A stretch of 64,000 bases of DNA. Origin: Gordionus sp. m RMFG-2023 (Eukaryota; Nematomorpha; Gordioida; Chordodea; Parachordodidae). The stretch is taken from positions 14,671,561 through 14,735,560 of the forward strand of contig NC_088775.1 of assembly GCF_954871325.1 (NCBI RefSeq). Reading direction: 5' to 3'. The translations under genes and the position numbers were made by a program. This document shows, piece after piece, positions 25,901-36,529 of the stretch. The notes beneath the pieces are model-generated. The model saw only the letters and a program-made list of their open reading frames with translations. It ran no database searches and had not been told where the DNA came from. Each line of letters opens with the position of its first letter. Within the stretch, counting starts at the first letter, position 1.

Positions 25901-28900
25901 ATTTCACTTTCACGCGTTAAACTGGAACTAGAAACCTATCCTAAACTTCTTGAACCGAAATACCTTTTAAAATTTGAAGAAATGCTAACCGGTTCTAACA
26001 AAAAAAAGGTACAAATAATTTGTATGTATATGTCGTAGGGGATTTAGCAAAATCAGAATTATGCTCAAGGGCGGATTACTCAAAGAACTAGAGCAACTAT
26101 ATTAGAGATGCACTGGATCCGAATTTCCCCGATTTGTATCTAGCGGTTTTTTAAAATTTTAGGATGGGCACATAGGTGGAAAATTTGATCCGATATATCA
26201 CCGGGGATAATCAAAAAATTCAGGACGGTACCGACAAGACGAGAAATTATATCCCGTATATCATAGTAGCTGACTGAATAATTAAAAAATTCCAGATCCG
26301 CTAATGGTTCTGTGAAGATTTGGGTCTAATACGTCTTTAGTCAGGAAATAGACTCAACTGAATATATTATTGATTTTATCGATGTATCCTGATTTAAGCA
26401 TAGCGATTCTTAATTTACAATCGAAGGACATGTTCAGCATCAACGAGAGCATATTGTTGTGAAAGGACTCGTCCGTGTGTATGAGATGACCGGAAATTAA
26501 GAAGTTGCCCAAATTTTTCACTAAATCATGTTCACCCTAGTTTTATTAAAAATAAAATATGAAAATACATGAAATATCGTGATCTGCTTATTTAGTTAAA
26601 ATATTTTTTAAAGAGAAATTTTATAAGGCCTGTGTAGATTTTGCAAAAAAATGACTCATTTTCTATATTTTAACTCAAGCCCCCGCTGAGAGTTAAAAAA
26701 TAAAATTCTTGTTTCTCCTTTACTTTTATCAAAAATAAAGTGATACATTGTTCTAGGATTTGGGGATAGGACAAAGCAATGACATTAATGCTAAACCTAG
26801 ACTGAAATTGAGGGTTACATCCTAACAATATTGACAAAAAATGAATGCAGAATCATGTTAAGCTTTTCAGGGAGATTTAGAAAATGATAGTATTTATTTT
26901 TTAAAAAAATTTTTTTTATACTACGCGTATGCGCCCTTGGTGAATATACATTATTTTTAAAAAATGAATGCAGAATCATGTTTAACTTTTTTGATAAGGC
27001 GCATATTTTAGTCAAGTAAAAAAATTATATTTTTTAAATTTTACTGTTACCATTTTTTTTTAAAAAAAAACATTTTCTAAATCATCTTATAATGCTAAAT
27101 ACGATTCTATATTAATATGATATAAATTAAGCTTCTTTTCCAAGGGCGCGTATTTTAGTCATGCCCAAAAATTTGACCCTGAGTTTCAAATAGACTTGCA
27201 GAACTCTAGTACATATACAATGGGGTAGTAAATTTTCTGCACATGTTCTATCCCAATCAATTATAGACAAAAAATTAGAGCCTATATAGTAATGTGGTTA
27301 CATGGTTAGTTTTGCACTACCATGACCATGGTTTTTGGTTGAAAAAATGAACCAGATCCAAATCAACCAAAGGGTCAATCTAATCAACCAAATCCATAGA
27401 CCCAAGCATCAACCCACCAATTTAATATATTTTATTGTGAGTATTTTCCTTAATCATATTATTATGCATAAAGGATGAGGAAATAATTACCTTTCTTTAA
27501 TATTATATTTAATTCTTTTTTTACAAATGGTGTTCTCTTCTTAATCTGAAAATATTGTATAATTTTTACCTTACACTAGCAACTCGAGTTGTGATCATTA
27601 TATAATAAATTTTTAGACATTTGAATTACAAAGTTTTATCTCTGAATTTGATGAATAGATAAATTGGAGGTTTTTTAAATGAATGCAAAATTTTTCTCAC
27701 TGGGTGTGCAAAAGTCTGTACATGGTCCTGATTCTACAGATATTAAAACTAAACAATATTTTTAATTTTATAAATTAAGACAACATATTCTTGCTCAATT
27801 TAATTAAGAATTTTAAATTTTACTATATAAAGTTATTAATTTTTCTCATATATGAATTAAAATTAAATTTTTTTAAATAAAAAATTATTGAGAAAATATC
27901 TAAAGAATTAAAAATTGAATGAATTTTTTTTTATTTACTCTATATATAAATCTGGGTGTTGGTCCCAATTAGATGACAATAAGTAAGATATATATATAAA
28001 TAAATATACCGGAAGAAAAAGTATTATTATTTTACAGTAGGGTATAAGAGGGGGTGGGGGTATTGAATTTATATTGATAAATTTATTAATACTAATTAGA
28101 TTAGGCATATTGATGTTTTCAAATATAGTCCTCTAGGCATAAAAATATGATTGAGAAATATTTACAATAAAATATTGTATTAAGTTGGTTTTAGGTTGGT
28201 GCTCAGGGATATAGATTTGGTCAAGCAGATCAACCCATTTGGTTGGGTTGTGTCTAGCTCATTTTTTCAAACAAAAACATGCTAATTCAACCCAATTAAG
28301 GCTGCATTTAAAGTGAAGACAGATCCGTTTTTTACATCCGTTCCGTCAAAAGTCAATCTCATTAAAAATGATATATATATTTATTTATTTCCATTTTTAA
28401 AAAATTATAATTAACATTATAACACTCTATTAAATTTGCCGGATCCATTTTAAGATGGAAGGTATCAGAACAGACACACTTTGAACATATATATATCATT
28501 TTTAATGAGATTGACTTTTGACAGAACAGATGTAAAAAACGACTCCATCTCCACTTTGAATGCAGCCTAAGGAATTTAACAACATTGTAACTTCACATTT
28601 GAGTTAATAATTTTCTATTTATATGTCTATGAAAATAAAATTAAAAAATAAGATTTACATATTTAATTATCACTTCCTTGTAAATGCTCATGTTAAATAG
28701 TAGGTGAATTAACAATGGTCCTATTTGATTTTCAATTACATCTTTAACAGTGGACAAAATATTTAAGGTAGGAATTAGCTCAAGTTTGCAAAGTAAATCT
28801 ATGTAATGTTTACATGAGTTGTGATCATCAGTGTAATATATAAATAGTTGCAAACAATCTACATAATAAAATAACAGAGTAATCCTATATTTAATATAAC

Positions 28901-29755
28901 TTTGCAATATTGTTTTCTCCTTATCCTTAATATCCAGGATTTTGGGCAATAACTCATTTTGATTAACATGCGAATAAGATTTTGTAATGGAATAAAATAT
29001 CTATACATGATGTAATTTATATGGAAGCTCAACTATAATTAAACTTTTAAAAAAATTTCTATAATTTTTAAACTAAAGAGTTTTTCTGTAAAACATAAAA
29101 ATTTAGCAACTGTAACAAATAATGATGTTGAGTATAAAGTAACATCATAATCAGTTGTGTTTTGATTATTCAATATTTTTATAATGATTTTCAAGAGAGT
29201 TTCTATTAATATAAATTATATATTTTAGTCAATAATAGTGTCTACCATGCTCTACAATAATACACATATTTGAGGAAGAACTACATGATTGCAAGAGAAA
29301 TTTTAAACATTTTAGCTGGGAAGATTTATTCTCATATAGTAATTCAATATGCTCATCAATAACTTCAGTATTGATAATATTGCTGTTAGCTAAAAGATAA
29401 AAAATACCATTTTAGATAAAAAATACCATTTTAGATAAATGTGTTATATACTTGAACTAATTTCTCCTTTTAACTTTATGCTATTGGTTGGAGAGTTGAT
29501 TCTTTTGATTAAAAAATTTAGCAAATGCTTCAATTCCTTTTTATGGCCATAAAGTATGTCAAACTTCTCAATAAGTTTGAAAGATAATATATCAGGATCA
29601 ACGTTTTTTGAAAGATTTAATAATTTTATCCTAAAATATCTAGCATATAAAAATTAATATATATTAAAATACGTTTTAATATCTTGTTCTTCTTTATTCT
29701 CTGATTTTATAATAAGAGCATTATCTTTCGGGTGCGCGTCAATGAGCATTCGCAT
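7966..29755 (-). CDS. KIFAP3: KIFAP3/KAP3, kinesin-2 associated armadillo protein, eleven exons recognised
   Basis: This is the non-motor subunit of heterotrimeric kinesin-2, which links the KIF3A/KIF3B motors to cargo and is needed for anterograde ciliary transport. Exons on the minus strand: 29755-29673 (ATG), 29630-29452, 29389-~29250, ~28960-28659, 27545-27491 (tentative), 26536-26359, 21704-21456, ~20745-20590, 18061-17963, 13753-13668 and 8076-7966 (stop). GT/AG sites and phases agree at the junctions of exons 1-2, 2-3, 8-9, 9-10 and 10-11. Matches to human KAP3 include DAHPKDNALI (human DVHPSEKALI), HIELLYE (YIELLYE), the armadillo segment LMLNMSFD (LLLNLSFD), QEDDEFVCQ (identical), IDLMNDKN (IDLMHDKN) and a final FWLEMV (QWLEMV). 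One exon of about 35 residues between 26359 and 21704, and one after 27491, are not placed; the join near 29250/28960 is uncertain. The protein ends soon after WLEMV, lacking the ~100-residue human tail. Introns range from 42 bp to over 5 kb and are filled with mobile elements. Confidence 0.9.
9081..9240. repeat. Eight near-identical copies of a 20-bp unit
   Basis: The unit TTATAATATGGAATATTACT repeats eight times head to tail; only the first base of the array differs. Perfect identity points to a recent expansion. It begins just beyond the stop codon of the small gene at 9244-9657 and lies inside the Harbinger-like element. Confidence 0.97.
9244..9657 (-). CDS. Spliced small protein in the Harbinger-like element, BESS-like C-terminal segment
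   Basis: Two exons, 9657-9515 and 9472-9244, join across a 42-bp GT-AG intron in phase and give 123 residues. The centre reads LMGERLLALLEKVPSE, then LSNKYFFNCVVSRLYHTLMEQ. This is the leucine/phenylalanine pattern of a BESS-type protein-interaction helix pair, as at the end of the MADF/Myb-like accessory protein of Harbinger transposons, which carries the transposase to DNA. A further short exon may lie upstream near 9700-9740 (ATG GAG ATG GAG, followed by a GT). The DNA-binding half is not recognised. Function is inferred from the element context and a weak motif only. Confidence 0.45.
10577..13373. repeat. Long inverted repeat, arms 10577-12035 and 12553-13373
   Basis: Reverse complementing the right arm reproduces the left arm for about 820 bp with roughly 75-80% agreement by eye. 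Shared blocks include GAACAAGTTCG at the tips, GCCATCGAAAAA, TTGAATGTGTCTTA, a run around ATCCGA followed by GT, and GCAACTTTTCTATCC near the centre. The left arm is longer because an hAT MITE (11209-11787) is inserted in it. The ~520-bp centre has no coding sequence. It lies within a KIFAP3 intron, immediately before exon 13753-13668. Confidence 0.85.
11209..11787. mobile_element. hAT-type MITE with 8-bp target duplication GATCGAAT
   Basis: The ends CAGCGTCTACATGA (left) and CAGCATCTACATGA (right, reverse complement) are flanked by perfect 8-bp repeats GATCGAAT at 11201-11208 and 11788-11795, the hAT signature. The 579-bp interior has G-rich tracts near both ends and no transposase. It interrupts the left arm of the inverted repeat at 10577-13373 and so is younger than it. 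Confidence 0.9.
14054..17675 (+). mobile_element. Ty3/gypsy-like retroelement fossil flanked by ~370-bp inverted repeats
   Basis: The interior carries, in order, a gag-like region (~14400-14870), a basic Asn/Arg-rich stretch (~14930-15350), an aspartic-protease-like region (~15450-15670), Ty3-type reverse transcriptase (~15880-16560, with YIDDLL) and RNase H (~16560-17110, with TDASEKELGAVL and TDHKPL). No integrase is visible. The termini are inverted: 14054-14425 matches the reverse complement of 17306-17675. No direct LTR was seen. TGGTGGCAGAAT at the outer tip resembles a primer-binding site. The copy is broken in several places and looks old. It sits in a KIFAP3 intron between exons 18061-17963 and 13753-13668. 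Confidence 0.85.
17676..20589. other. KIFAP3 intronic sequence, mostly without recognisable features
   Basis: Apart from KIFAP3 exon 18061-17963 and the dispersed repeat at 18836-18905, this AT-rich stretch holds no supported gene. A region at 18900-19270 has scattered GGCCC/GGGCT words between A/T runs, like a decayed transposon end. An open frame at 20349-20726 (+) is non-conserved intron. Confidence 0.5.
18836..18905. repeat. Dispersed repeat ending in (ATTC)n and an AAATCAGCTGG motif (copy 1)
   Basis: This copy reads approximately TAATACATAGATTGACGATTCATTCATTT and then CAGTACAAATCAGCTGG. A closely similar stretch is at 62722-62792. A shorter inverted copy (TACAAATCAGCTGG) is at about 20988-21006. 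The shared end with a short tandem tail resembles the 3' end of a LINE or SINE family. Confidence 0.6.
20985..21012 (-). repeat. Short inverted copy of the AAATCAGCTGG repeat
   Basis: On the minus strand this reads CATTCAATACAAATCAGCTGG, matching the end of the repeat at 18836-18905 in the opposite orientation. The pair could bound a decayed element of about 2.1 kb, but no target duplication was found. Confidence 0.4.
21770..22070. repeat. GACCC/GGGTC-rich tract, partner of 24900-25110
   Basis: Words such as GACCCAAA and GGGTCGTTTTTT repeat irregularly with poly-T runs. A similar composition with GACTC, GACCC and CGACC and poly-A runs occurs at 24900-25110 on the other side of the satellite/hAT block. 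The two may be the subterminal regions of one older decayed transposon. No terminal repeat or target duplication could be fixed. Confidence 0.4.
22993..23300. repeat. GC-rich segment with GGGCCGGGC words, probably a nested MITE
   Basis: The left edge reads TTGCAGGCCCGGCCC. The right edge, in reverse complement, reads TTGCAGGACCAGGCCC, giving imperfect inverted ends. Between them CCCGGGCC-type words alternate with poly-A/T. No target duplication is evident. It interrupts the hAT element at 22518-24383. Confidence 0.5.
23501..24060 (-). pseudogene. hAT-family transposase remnant
   Basis: On the minus strand, short frames read CSKQAHHQNIN followed by SVEEYYKTNVPSP. This is the conserved hAT block R-Q-x-H-R-x-N-x(4-8)-EEYYR-x-x-x-F-x-P found in P52rIPK/hAT transposases. 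A preceding frame around 23690-23880 has EDENSGEHFIRTQ, fitting the helical region upstream of that block. Stop codons and frame changes interrupt it and the catalytic DDE parts are not recognisable, so it cannot encode an active enzyme. Confidence 0.6.
24541..26358. other. KIFAP3 intronic sequence
   Basis: AT-rich, with the GACCC-type tract at 24900-25110 and no supported exon. One KIFAP3 exon of about 35 residues (the human segment around LYHISMDD) is expected between 26359 and 21704 but was not found. Confidence 0.45.
28300..28567. mobile_element. PIF/Harbinger-type MITE with TAA target duplication
   Basis: Inverted ends of about 75 bp begin GGCTGCATTTAAAGTG on the left and GGCTGCATTCAAAGTG on the right (reverse complement), and continue through GTTTTTTACATC and GTCAAAAGTCAATCTC. 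TAA flanks both ends (28297-28299 and 28568-28570). The 268-bp element has no coding capacity. It lies in the KIFAP3 intron between exons ~28960-28659 and 27545-27491. Confidence 0.88.
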
Positions 29756-29772
29756 TTTTATCGATAAAAGTT

Positions 29773-32700
29773 ACATCATTCATTCATTCATTCATTACCA
29801 CGCCAGATTCATCACTCACCAGGAGTTGAAGCGTGCATCATGTATTTTCACTAGTATATAGATCCCATACATGATGTCTACCCGTTTTATTATAGTGGAC
29901 GGTACCACTATGTAGCTAGTTAGCAAAGTGAAGAAGGAAGAAGTACAATAATGACGATGTATTAGTTCCGTTACAGGCAGAATAGTGTTAAGGGGGAAAA
30001 AAAATAATGTCATATAATAATGTACCTGCATTCTTAAGTGGTATTTAGTGAGGCAACAAAAAATAATAACCCTTATATCTTGGTAAGTATTGAGAGTTTA
30101 TGTTAAGTTTGCATGAAGAGTCTCTTCCTTGTTTGTTGTTCGGTGTGCCAAATATCGTATGTCCTGTAGATCTTGTATGTGCTGTGCCGATATTTGGGTT
30201 CGTCCAAGTTATTGGTTATTATTATAACCAGTGTACCTTCTCATTGTTCATTATACAACTAATGGTCTCGTAATTGTTATCGTTATCGTCGCCGATATCG
30301 TGTGTCCAGAAAAGAAAGGTCGTGGGTTAATAAAGGAAGTTAAGTTATGTTGTTGTTGTTCAGGTTATTATCATTATCAAACATACTTTATTCTATTTAT
30401 TGCAAGAAAGTAAAGGAGAAGAACGGTTTCAATATTAATTTAAGCCACATTTTAACATGTATTGTAAATGTTCTTTTAGGTGTTTCTTGTTTTTGCTGAG
30501 TGCCATAAAATCTGCAAACGAGAGGTTAATCAGGTCCATATCTTTCAAACATTTCGCCAACCAATAGTATTTAGGAGTTTTCTTTCTACCGTCAGGGCAC
30601 CATTTCAAGGACGAGAATATCATATTTTCCTGCGAGTGTCTTAAGCTATGGCCTAGTAATTCTAGTCTCCTCAAGGGTATGAGACGATTGATTGGTAGGA
30701 TGTCGCATCTATTACATAGCGTTGTATTTGATGTGTTGTAGTTTATAAATGTCTGAATTGTGTTTATGTTACTTTTTGAGTCCTGCCAAGTCTCCAGGCC
30801 GTAGATAAAAATGGGTACAATTAGGGACTTGAAGAGTCTTATTTTTAAATTAGTTGATATTTGGTTGGATGACCATAATTTCAACAGTTGATGATAGCGG
30901 AGTCTAGCATTATTCGTTCTCGATTTCGTATCTAAAAAATCTGGTACCTAGGTATTTAAAATCTGACACTAATTCTAACGTATTACCCTCATAGTTAAAG
31001 GGGTTTAAGTTACTCGCATCGGTATTTGAGGTGATCAGCTTGGTTTTTGTGTAGTTAACTCTTAAACCATATCCATCACAGTTATTGACAAATAATGATA
31101 AAATATTTCTTAATTTGTATTCTGAGTTGGTTAGAATACATACGTCGTCGGCATAACATAGAAAGTTTAGAGAGTTATGCATATCATTGAGGTGCTGTTG
31201 ATCACTGTAATATGTGTTGAGTGCATATTCCTGTTTAAGGGATTTATTTAGGATATCATTCATTATTACATTAAAAATAATCGGTGAAAGGATGCATCTT
31301 TGTTTGAGACCCCTATTTGCTTTAAAAGGTTGTGATTTCATATTTAGATGTTGAGGAACTACGCTATGATTGTCCTAAATTATCTTAATTAGCGCTATCA
31401 GATGCTTATCTATTCCAATGTTTTCCAGCAAGGGCCATATCTTATTCTGAATTATGGAGTCAAAGGCTTGACTTAAATCAATCATTAGGGCAAAGATGGG
31501 GGATTTATGCATTCTGGCCTTTTCCAGAATGACCTTAAGTGCCATAGTCAACTTCGTAGTATTTCTGCCACTCCTGTATGATGTGATAGCGTTAGAAAGG
31601 AACCTGTTAATGATTGGTTCAATCCTGACCGATATGATGTATGTGAACATTTTTAGTGTGACTGGAATCAGGGCAATACCTTTGATCCTTAAGGCAGTTT
31701 AGGGACTTATTTTTAGGGAAGTTTAGTATAATTGATATCATCCATTCGTCAGGAAACTTACCTGTATTCCAAATCTCCCTAAAGAGGGGAAGTAGTAAGC
31801 TGGCACTTAGGTCTACCTCTATCTTTCAGAGTTCTGCAAAGATCCCATCAGCTCCAGCAGCTTTATGCATTTTTAGACGTTTGATGGCACCGACTATATC
31901 GTTGTTCAGATTCTGACTGGGTGATTGGAAGGGGTAGTCACATCTAGGTTTAAGCCATCTCGTTCTGTAGAGGTTCATGTAGTGGTCTATCTATAAGTCT
32001 AATTGTTCATTAGGGTCAGTTATAATCTTGTTGTTATTTAATTGTAGTCTTGGTAAAGGATTGGTTTTAAATGTGGTTAGTAGTTTAAGAGATTGGAAGG
32101 CCTTATAAATATTATTATTATAAAAATTGAATTCGATAGAATTCGAAAAGTTAGCAATAAACAGTCTTTTGTCAGCCCTTATGCGGTGAGTAATGTACAT
32201 CCTATAATGTCTTGCGAATTGGTGGTGGGAAATATTTGTTGTAAGATTCTTAATTATTTGTATTGTTGAAGGGGTGAGCCACTCTCTGCGCTTGGTGCGT
32301 GGTTTTAAGCATGATGTTATACTACTTAATAAATTCAGCTTAATGTCCTTTTAGGTCAAATTTAATGATATTTACTGTATTTCTCCATGATGTTAATTTA
32401 GGGACGAACTCTTCTTTCACCTCTAAGTCATTTAGTTGTGCCAAGTCTTTTCTAGCTATGTATTTTACAGTGGTGAAACTGTTCTGTTTAGTGTGGTTTG
32501 GGAAGATACTGTTGTTAATTTTGAGTTCACAACCCAGTGGATAATGGTCCGTAAAAAGTGTAAGGTTTAGTTTACTGATTACTCTGATGTCTCTCATCCA
32601 CTTAAAGATCTTAGTGGAAATTACAAAGAAATCTATCTGTGAGGTAGTGCCAAAGGAAGGACTCTAATAAGTCATTATGTGATGAGTTGGATGATTGAAG

Positions 32701-33260
32701 AAAGTATTTCCAATTTTCATGTTGAAAAGCTCACAGATTTCTATTAACCTTTTACCGTTGGGGTTCGTACTTTGTATTAATGTGGCGTTTCCAAGGCAGG
32801 AAGAGTTCTTAGATTTACCTACCGAAGCATTGAAATCGCCTGCTAGAATGATGCCATTCAGATGTGGTAGTTTCTTTAAGACATTCTCCAATTCCATATA
32901 GAAAACACTATCATTGTGAGGAGCGTATATATTAAACAAATGAACTTTTTTGTATCCTAAGTTTAGGGTAAGGCAGCATATTCGGCTGGAGATTTGATTG
33001 AAGCATACGAATCTTATTAATTTAATATGTATCATAATCGCCACCCCAGCCTATACGTGTTCAGCATTTGAGCTGCAATATAAGGTGTAATCTAAGAGGT
33101 TCCTTACCTCAGTTACTTTAAGGTGGGTCTCCTGTAAAAGGAGGATATCGTAATGTTGGTCTTTCATGACTTGCCTAAGTATAGTTAGTTTATCATTCAG
33201 GGATCTTATATTTAAAGAGATCATTTTAATATTGTGGTCCTTCATTGAAAAATTTTATTA
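29773..33260 (-). mobile_element. APE-type LINE retrotransposon (RTE/CR1-like), near full length, decayed
   Basis: Minus-strand frames give an apurinic-type endonuclease (SLNIRSL, LLLQETH near 33230-33110; NIYAPHND and LAGDFNASVG near 32940-32810). A reverse transcriptase follows (SYRSGRNTTKL and LMIDLSQAFDS near 31580-31450; YADDVCIL near 31150; FKYLGTRF near 30950), then a C-terminal tail with YGLETW near 30790. The frames are interrupted by several stops and frame changes (at least six separate open pieces), so it is inactive. A ~650-bp 3' UTR ends in an (ATGA)n-type tail at 29774-29797, the usual end of such LINEs. The tail stops 18 bp upstream of the KIFAP3 start codon. Confidence 0.9.
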
Positions 33261-33672
33261 AAATTTAATTATGATTACCGTGCCGATTCTATATCTTACA
33301 GAGAGTCCGCCTTGTAAGAATAGCAAATACACGAAGATAGATAGATTAAGAATTAAATAATAATTGTTTTAAAAAAAATTCAATATATATATATATATGG
33401 TATCAAAATGCGTATAGTATATGATAATAGATTAAATGAGTATTTGAGTAAGTTTCATATAATAATTTAGCAGAATGAAAGGTTTTCGTTTCAAGTTACA
33501 TAATTTTTTTTAACGGTGTAACTAAACTGAGAATTGACAGGTAAATTTTATTTTTATTTTATAGCCTCTCAATTTTTTTTTTTTACAATTAAAATATTTT
33601 ATTATATTTCTTTTTTACATAAAACCTAGTTAAAAAAAATTAATTTCTAAATTTATTAGTGGTTATGAATAG

Positions 33673-34577
33673 TTGGAAGCATTACCAAGTCGTAACCGAG
33701 GTAACCTCTTATCAGATGAACAATTAAGAGTCATAGGCCATCCACTTGGATGTAACATTGTTCAACCACATACATGCATCAAATGTAAAATATTAGTTAA
33801 CTCCAAAGGGAGACATGGTCTAAATTGTATATATAGTCAAGGCAAGCATGCAAGGCAGGCATGCAAGGCAGGCATGCAAGGCAGGCATGCAAGGCAGGCA
33901 TGCAAGGCAGGCATGCAAGGCAGGCATGCAAGGCAGGCATGCAAGGCAGGCATGCAAGGCAGGCATGCAAGGCAGGCATGCAAGGCAGGCATGCAAGGCA
34001 GGCATGCAAGGCAGGCATGCAAGGCAGGCATGCAAGGCAGGCATGCAAGGCAGGCATGCAAGGCAGGCATGCAAGGCAGGCATGCAAGGCAGGCATGCAA
34101 GGCAGGCATGCAAGGCATGCAGCAATTAATTTAGCTATTAGCCGTTTCTCTTACCAGGGCCCGAATACCAAACATCCTGGAGCCTACAAATTTATCATTA
34201 GATGATGGCTTAAGACCAGATGGCTTAACTTCCGTGCATTGGTCTTTAAGGAAATCCTTAATTTGGGATTTCACATGCGTATCTTCTTTCCAAAAAAATT
34301 TAAATTCTAATCCGGTTGATATAGCCGAGAGAAAAAAAACAATGAAATATTTCAAATTCACCAATTATATTTTTACACCGATCGATATCTCTTCCCTTGG
34401 ACATATGCCAAGCGGAACTTTAAAGTTCTTAAAAAATATAGGGGATAAGACAAGAGCCCTTACATCAGAACCAAAAGAATTCTATTATTTAAAACAAAAC
34501 ATTCATATCACTATTTTAAAATATAATTACTCATGTTTTTTGGGAACTTGTAGTCCCATCTCCGTTTTTATATAATA
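33673..34577 (+). mobile_element. Fossil of a retroelement-type zinc/PD-(D/E)XK nuclease region, copy 1
   Basis: The sequence resembles a cysteine/histidine-rich segment (PHTCIKCK, GRHGLNC) followed by a restriction-like nuclease pattern (RPDGL, then SLIWDFTC), as found at the C-terminal end of some reverse-transcriptase proteins of invertebrate mobile elements. I cannot name the family. A second copy lies in the opposite orientation at 34690-35330. The copy is broken, and a 13-bp minisatellite has expanded within it. Confidence 0.6.
33841..34118. repeat. About 21 copies of a 13-bp unit (GCATGCAAGGCAG)
   Basis: The unit GCATGCAAGGCAG repeats essentially without variation for about 275 bp. 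Because 13 is not a multiple of three and the unit lacks stops, frames stay open on both strands with a 13-residue periodicity, so long open frames here are artefacts. The flanks (GGCAAGCATGCAAGG and AAGGCATGCAGCAA) contain the seed from which the unit grew. Confidence 0.98.
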
Positions 34578-34689
34578 TTATTTTATTTTATATTTTATAT
34601 GTTAATTTTAATATTAATTTTATTTCTATATATATTTTTAATTTAAAAATAAATGACATTAGTATTATATAATTAAAAATAAAATTCTA

Positions 34690-35330
34690 TAATTGAGTCC
34701 CCAAAACCATAATTATGTCTAAAAATTTCTATTTGAATTTTTGTCGAATAAAAAGAAATTCACTGGGTTCATTTGTGAAAAGTTGTTTTTATTACCCAGA
34801 TTTTTTGAAAACATAATTGTTGAAGGCGAAAAATGCCCGTTCGTAGAGGTCACTACTGAAGTGAATATGAAATTTTTGTATTTTTTTGTCTTTTTAATTT
34901 CTGCTGTGTTAAATTGAAATTTATGTTTGAAGGGGATTATGAAACACGTGCAATCCCATATAAGTGATTTACCGAGGGCCCAAGGTATGGTTGTCATACC
35001 ATCAGGTCTTTTAAGCCATTTATTTGAGATAAGTTTGATGGTTCAAGATTATTCGGAATGTGGGCAGCTGTTTGGCTTCTATTTATTATATGGTTTACTG
35101 CTGTGTGGCGTTGATGTCGCCATTGACTAAATATATAATTAAGGCCATGCCTACCCTTTGAATCGACGGGTGATTTGCATTTGATGCAAGCATGAGGCTG
35201 TACGATGTCACAACCTAGACGTAAACCAATGGCTACTCTCAATTGTTTATCTGATAAGAGATTACCAAGGTTACGACTAGGGAATGATTCTAACCATTCA
35301 TGACTACCAAGTCTGTCAGATAATTGAAGG
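34690..35330 (-). mobile_element. Fossil of the same nuclease region, copy 2, inverted
   Basis: Minus-strand frames read GLRLGCDIVQPHACIKCK, GRHGLNYIFSQ and SLIWDCTC, clearly related to 33673-34577 and in the head-to-head orientation about 110 bp away. This copy lacks the 13-bp minisatellite and shows the ordinary sequence at that point (SQWRHQRHTAVN). It is broken and old. Confidence 0.6.
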
Positions 35331-36529
35331 AGTTGAATGCAATCTAAAGGTGGATTGGCTGATTATTTGTGATTTAAAAAATTTATTATGGGTTTTATAT
35401 CTTCTATATAATATATATATGTTTTATGCATATTATAAATTACTATACTACATTTTATTCTATATTTTATTTTATTTATTTAGATAATTTTAATTTTGGA
35501 TAAATTTGATTTATATAATAAAAACCTTTTATTTTTAATAATAAAATATAATTGATAGGCCATAAATAAATTTTTCTGTCTATTCTCAATTTATTTCATA
35601 AAAACAATTTATTCTACAAAATAATACTTCTAAATATAATAATTTTATCTACCTATATAACTAAGTATATTTACATACTAAAATATAAAATCTAAAATAT
35701 AAAAATATAAAACCTAAATGAAATATAAATTAGAATATAAATTAGAATATAAACGTAAAACAAAATAGAAGTTTTTAAGTAAAATAAGAAAAATATTTTT
35801 CTAAGATGATGAAATATTTCGGCAAGTTATATAATAAAAATAAAATGTTTTGAATATCTTTTGAATAATATGAAGTAAAATACTGCTAAAATATTTTGTA
35901 TAATGAAATAAACTAATTCTATGTAACTAATTTTAGCTTATTTAACATCTCTTTTCTCGTCTTATTGATTGTAAAGGCTGGTTTCTTTATTATCGTTCCT
36001 TGTTGATTATATTTATTGTTTGTTAAATTTCCATCATTCTTCAATTTTCATCAATTTTTATCAATAAAATTCTTTTCAATATTACGTGATACGTGATAAA
36101 AGTGTTTTCGCCCTCTGGTTATGGATACAAAAGATTTTTCAAGTTCATCAAACTGGATATTTAATTTAGGTGAAGAAAAATGAGGAGCTCCTTACACGTT
36201 TGTAGGCAAGCCGTACGTACTTGTACGATCAACCGCCCGAAAACTATTGATTAAACTTCTATAGGCTAATAATAGAAGAGTTGGGCAAAACAAAAGCTTA
36301 TACCCGAGAACTATAATATAATTTATTTACTTTAAGACTGATTTTAAATTCTTTATGACTACTATCGATATTGAGATTTAATGTTCATATTTGCAATTTA
36401 TCCTAGAAGGGAAAAAAGAAATAAAAATTTATTATTTAACTTCTCGTGAATATTTTAGTTCGATTAATATGGTTTTTATTGATATTCTTTTATTTGCATT
36501 TGTAGCCACTTGCACCAAAAAAACCCCTT
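35331..36529. other. AT-rich intergenic sequence
   Basis: No supported gene, RNA or repeat array. Several short A/T-rich frames are typical of random sequence at this composition. Confidence 0.5.

Noticed and set aside
33797-34205. Several overlapping 90-150-codon frames on both strands
   Set aside because: They are products of the stop-free 13-bp minisatellite.
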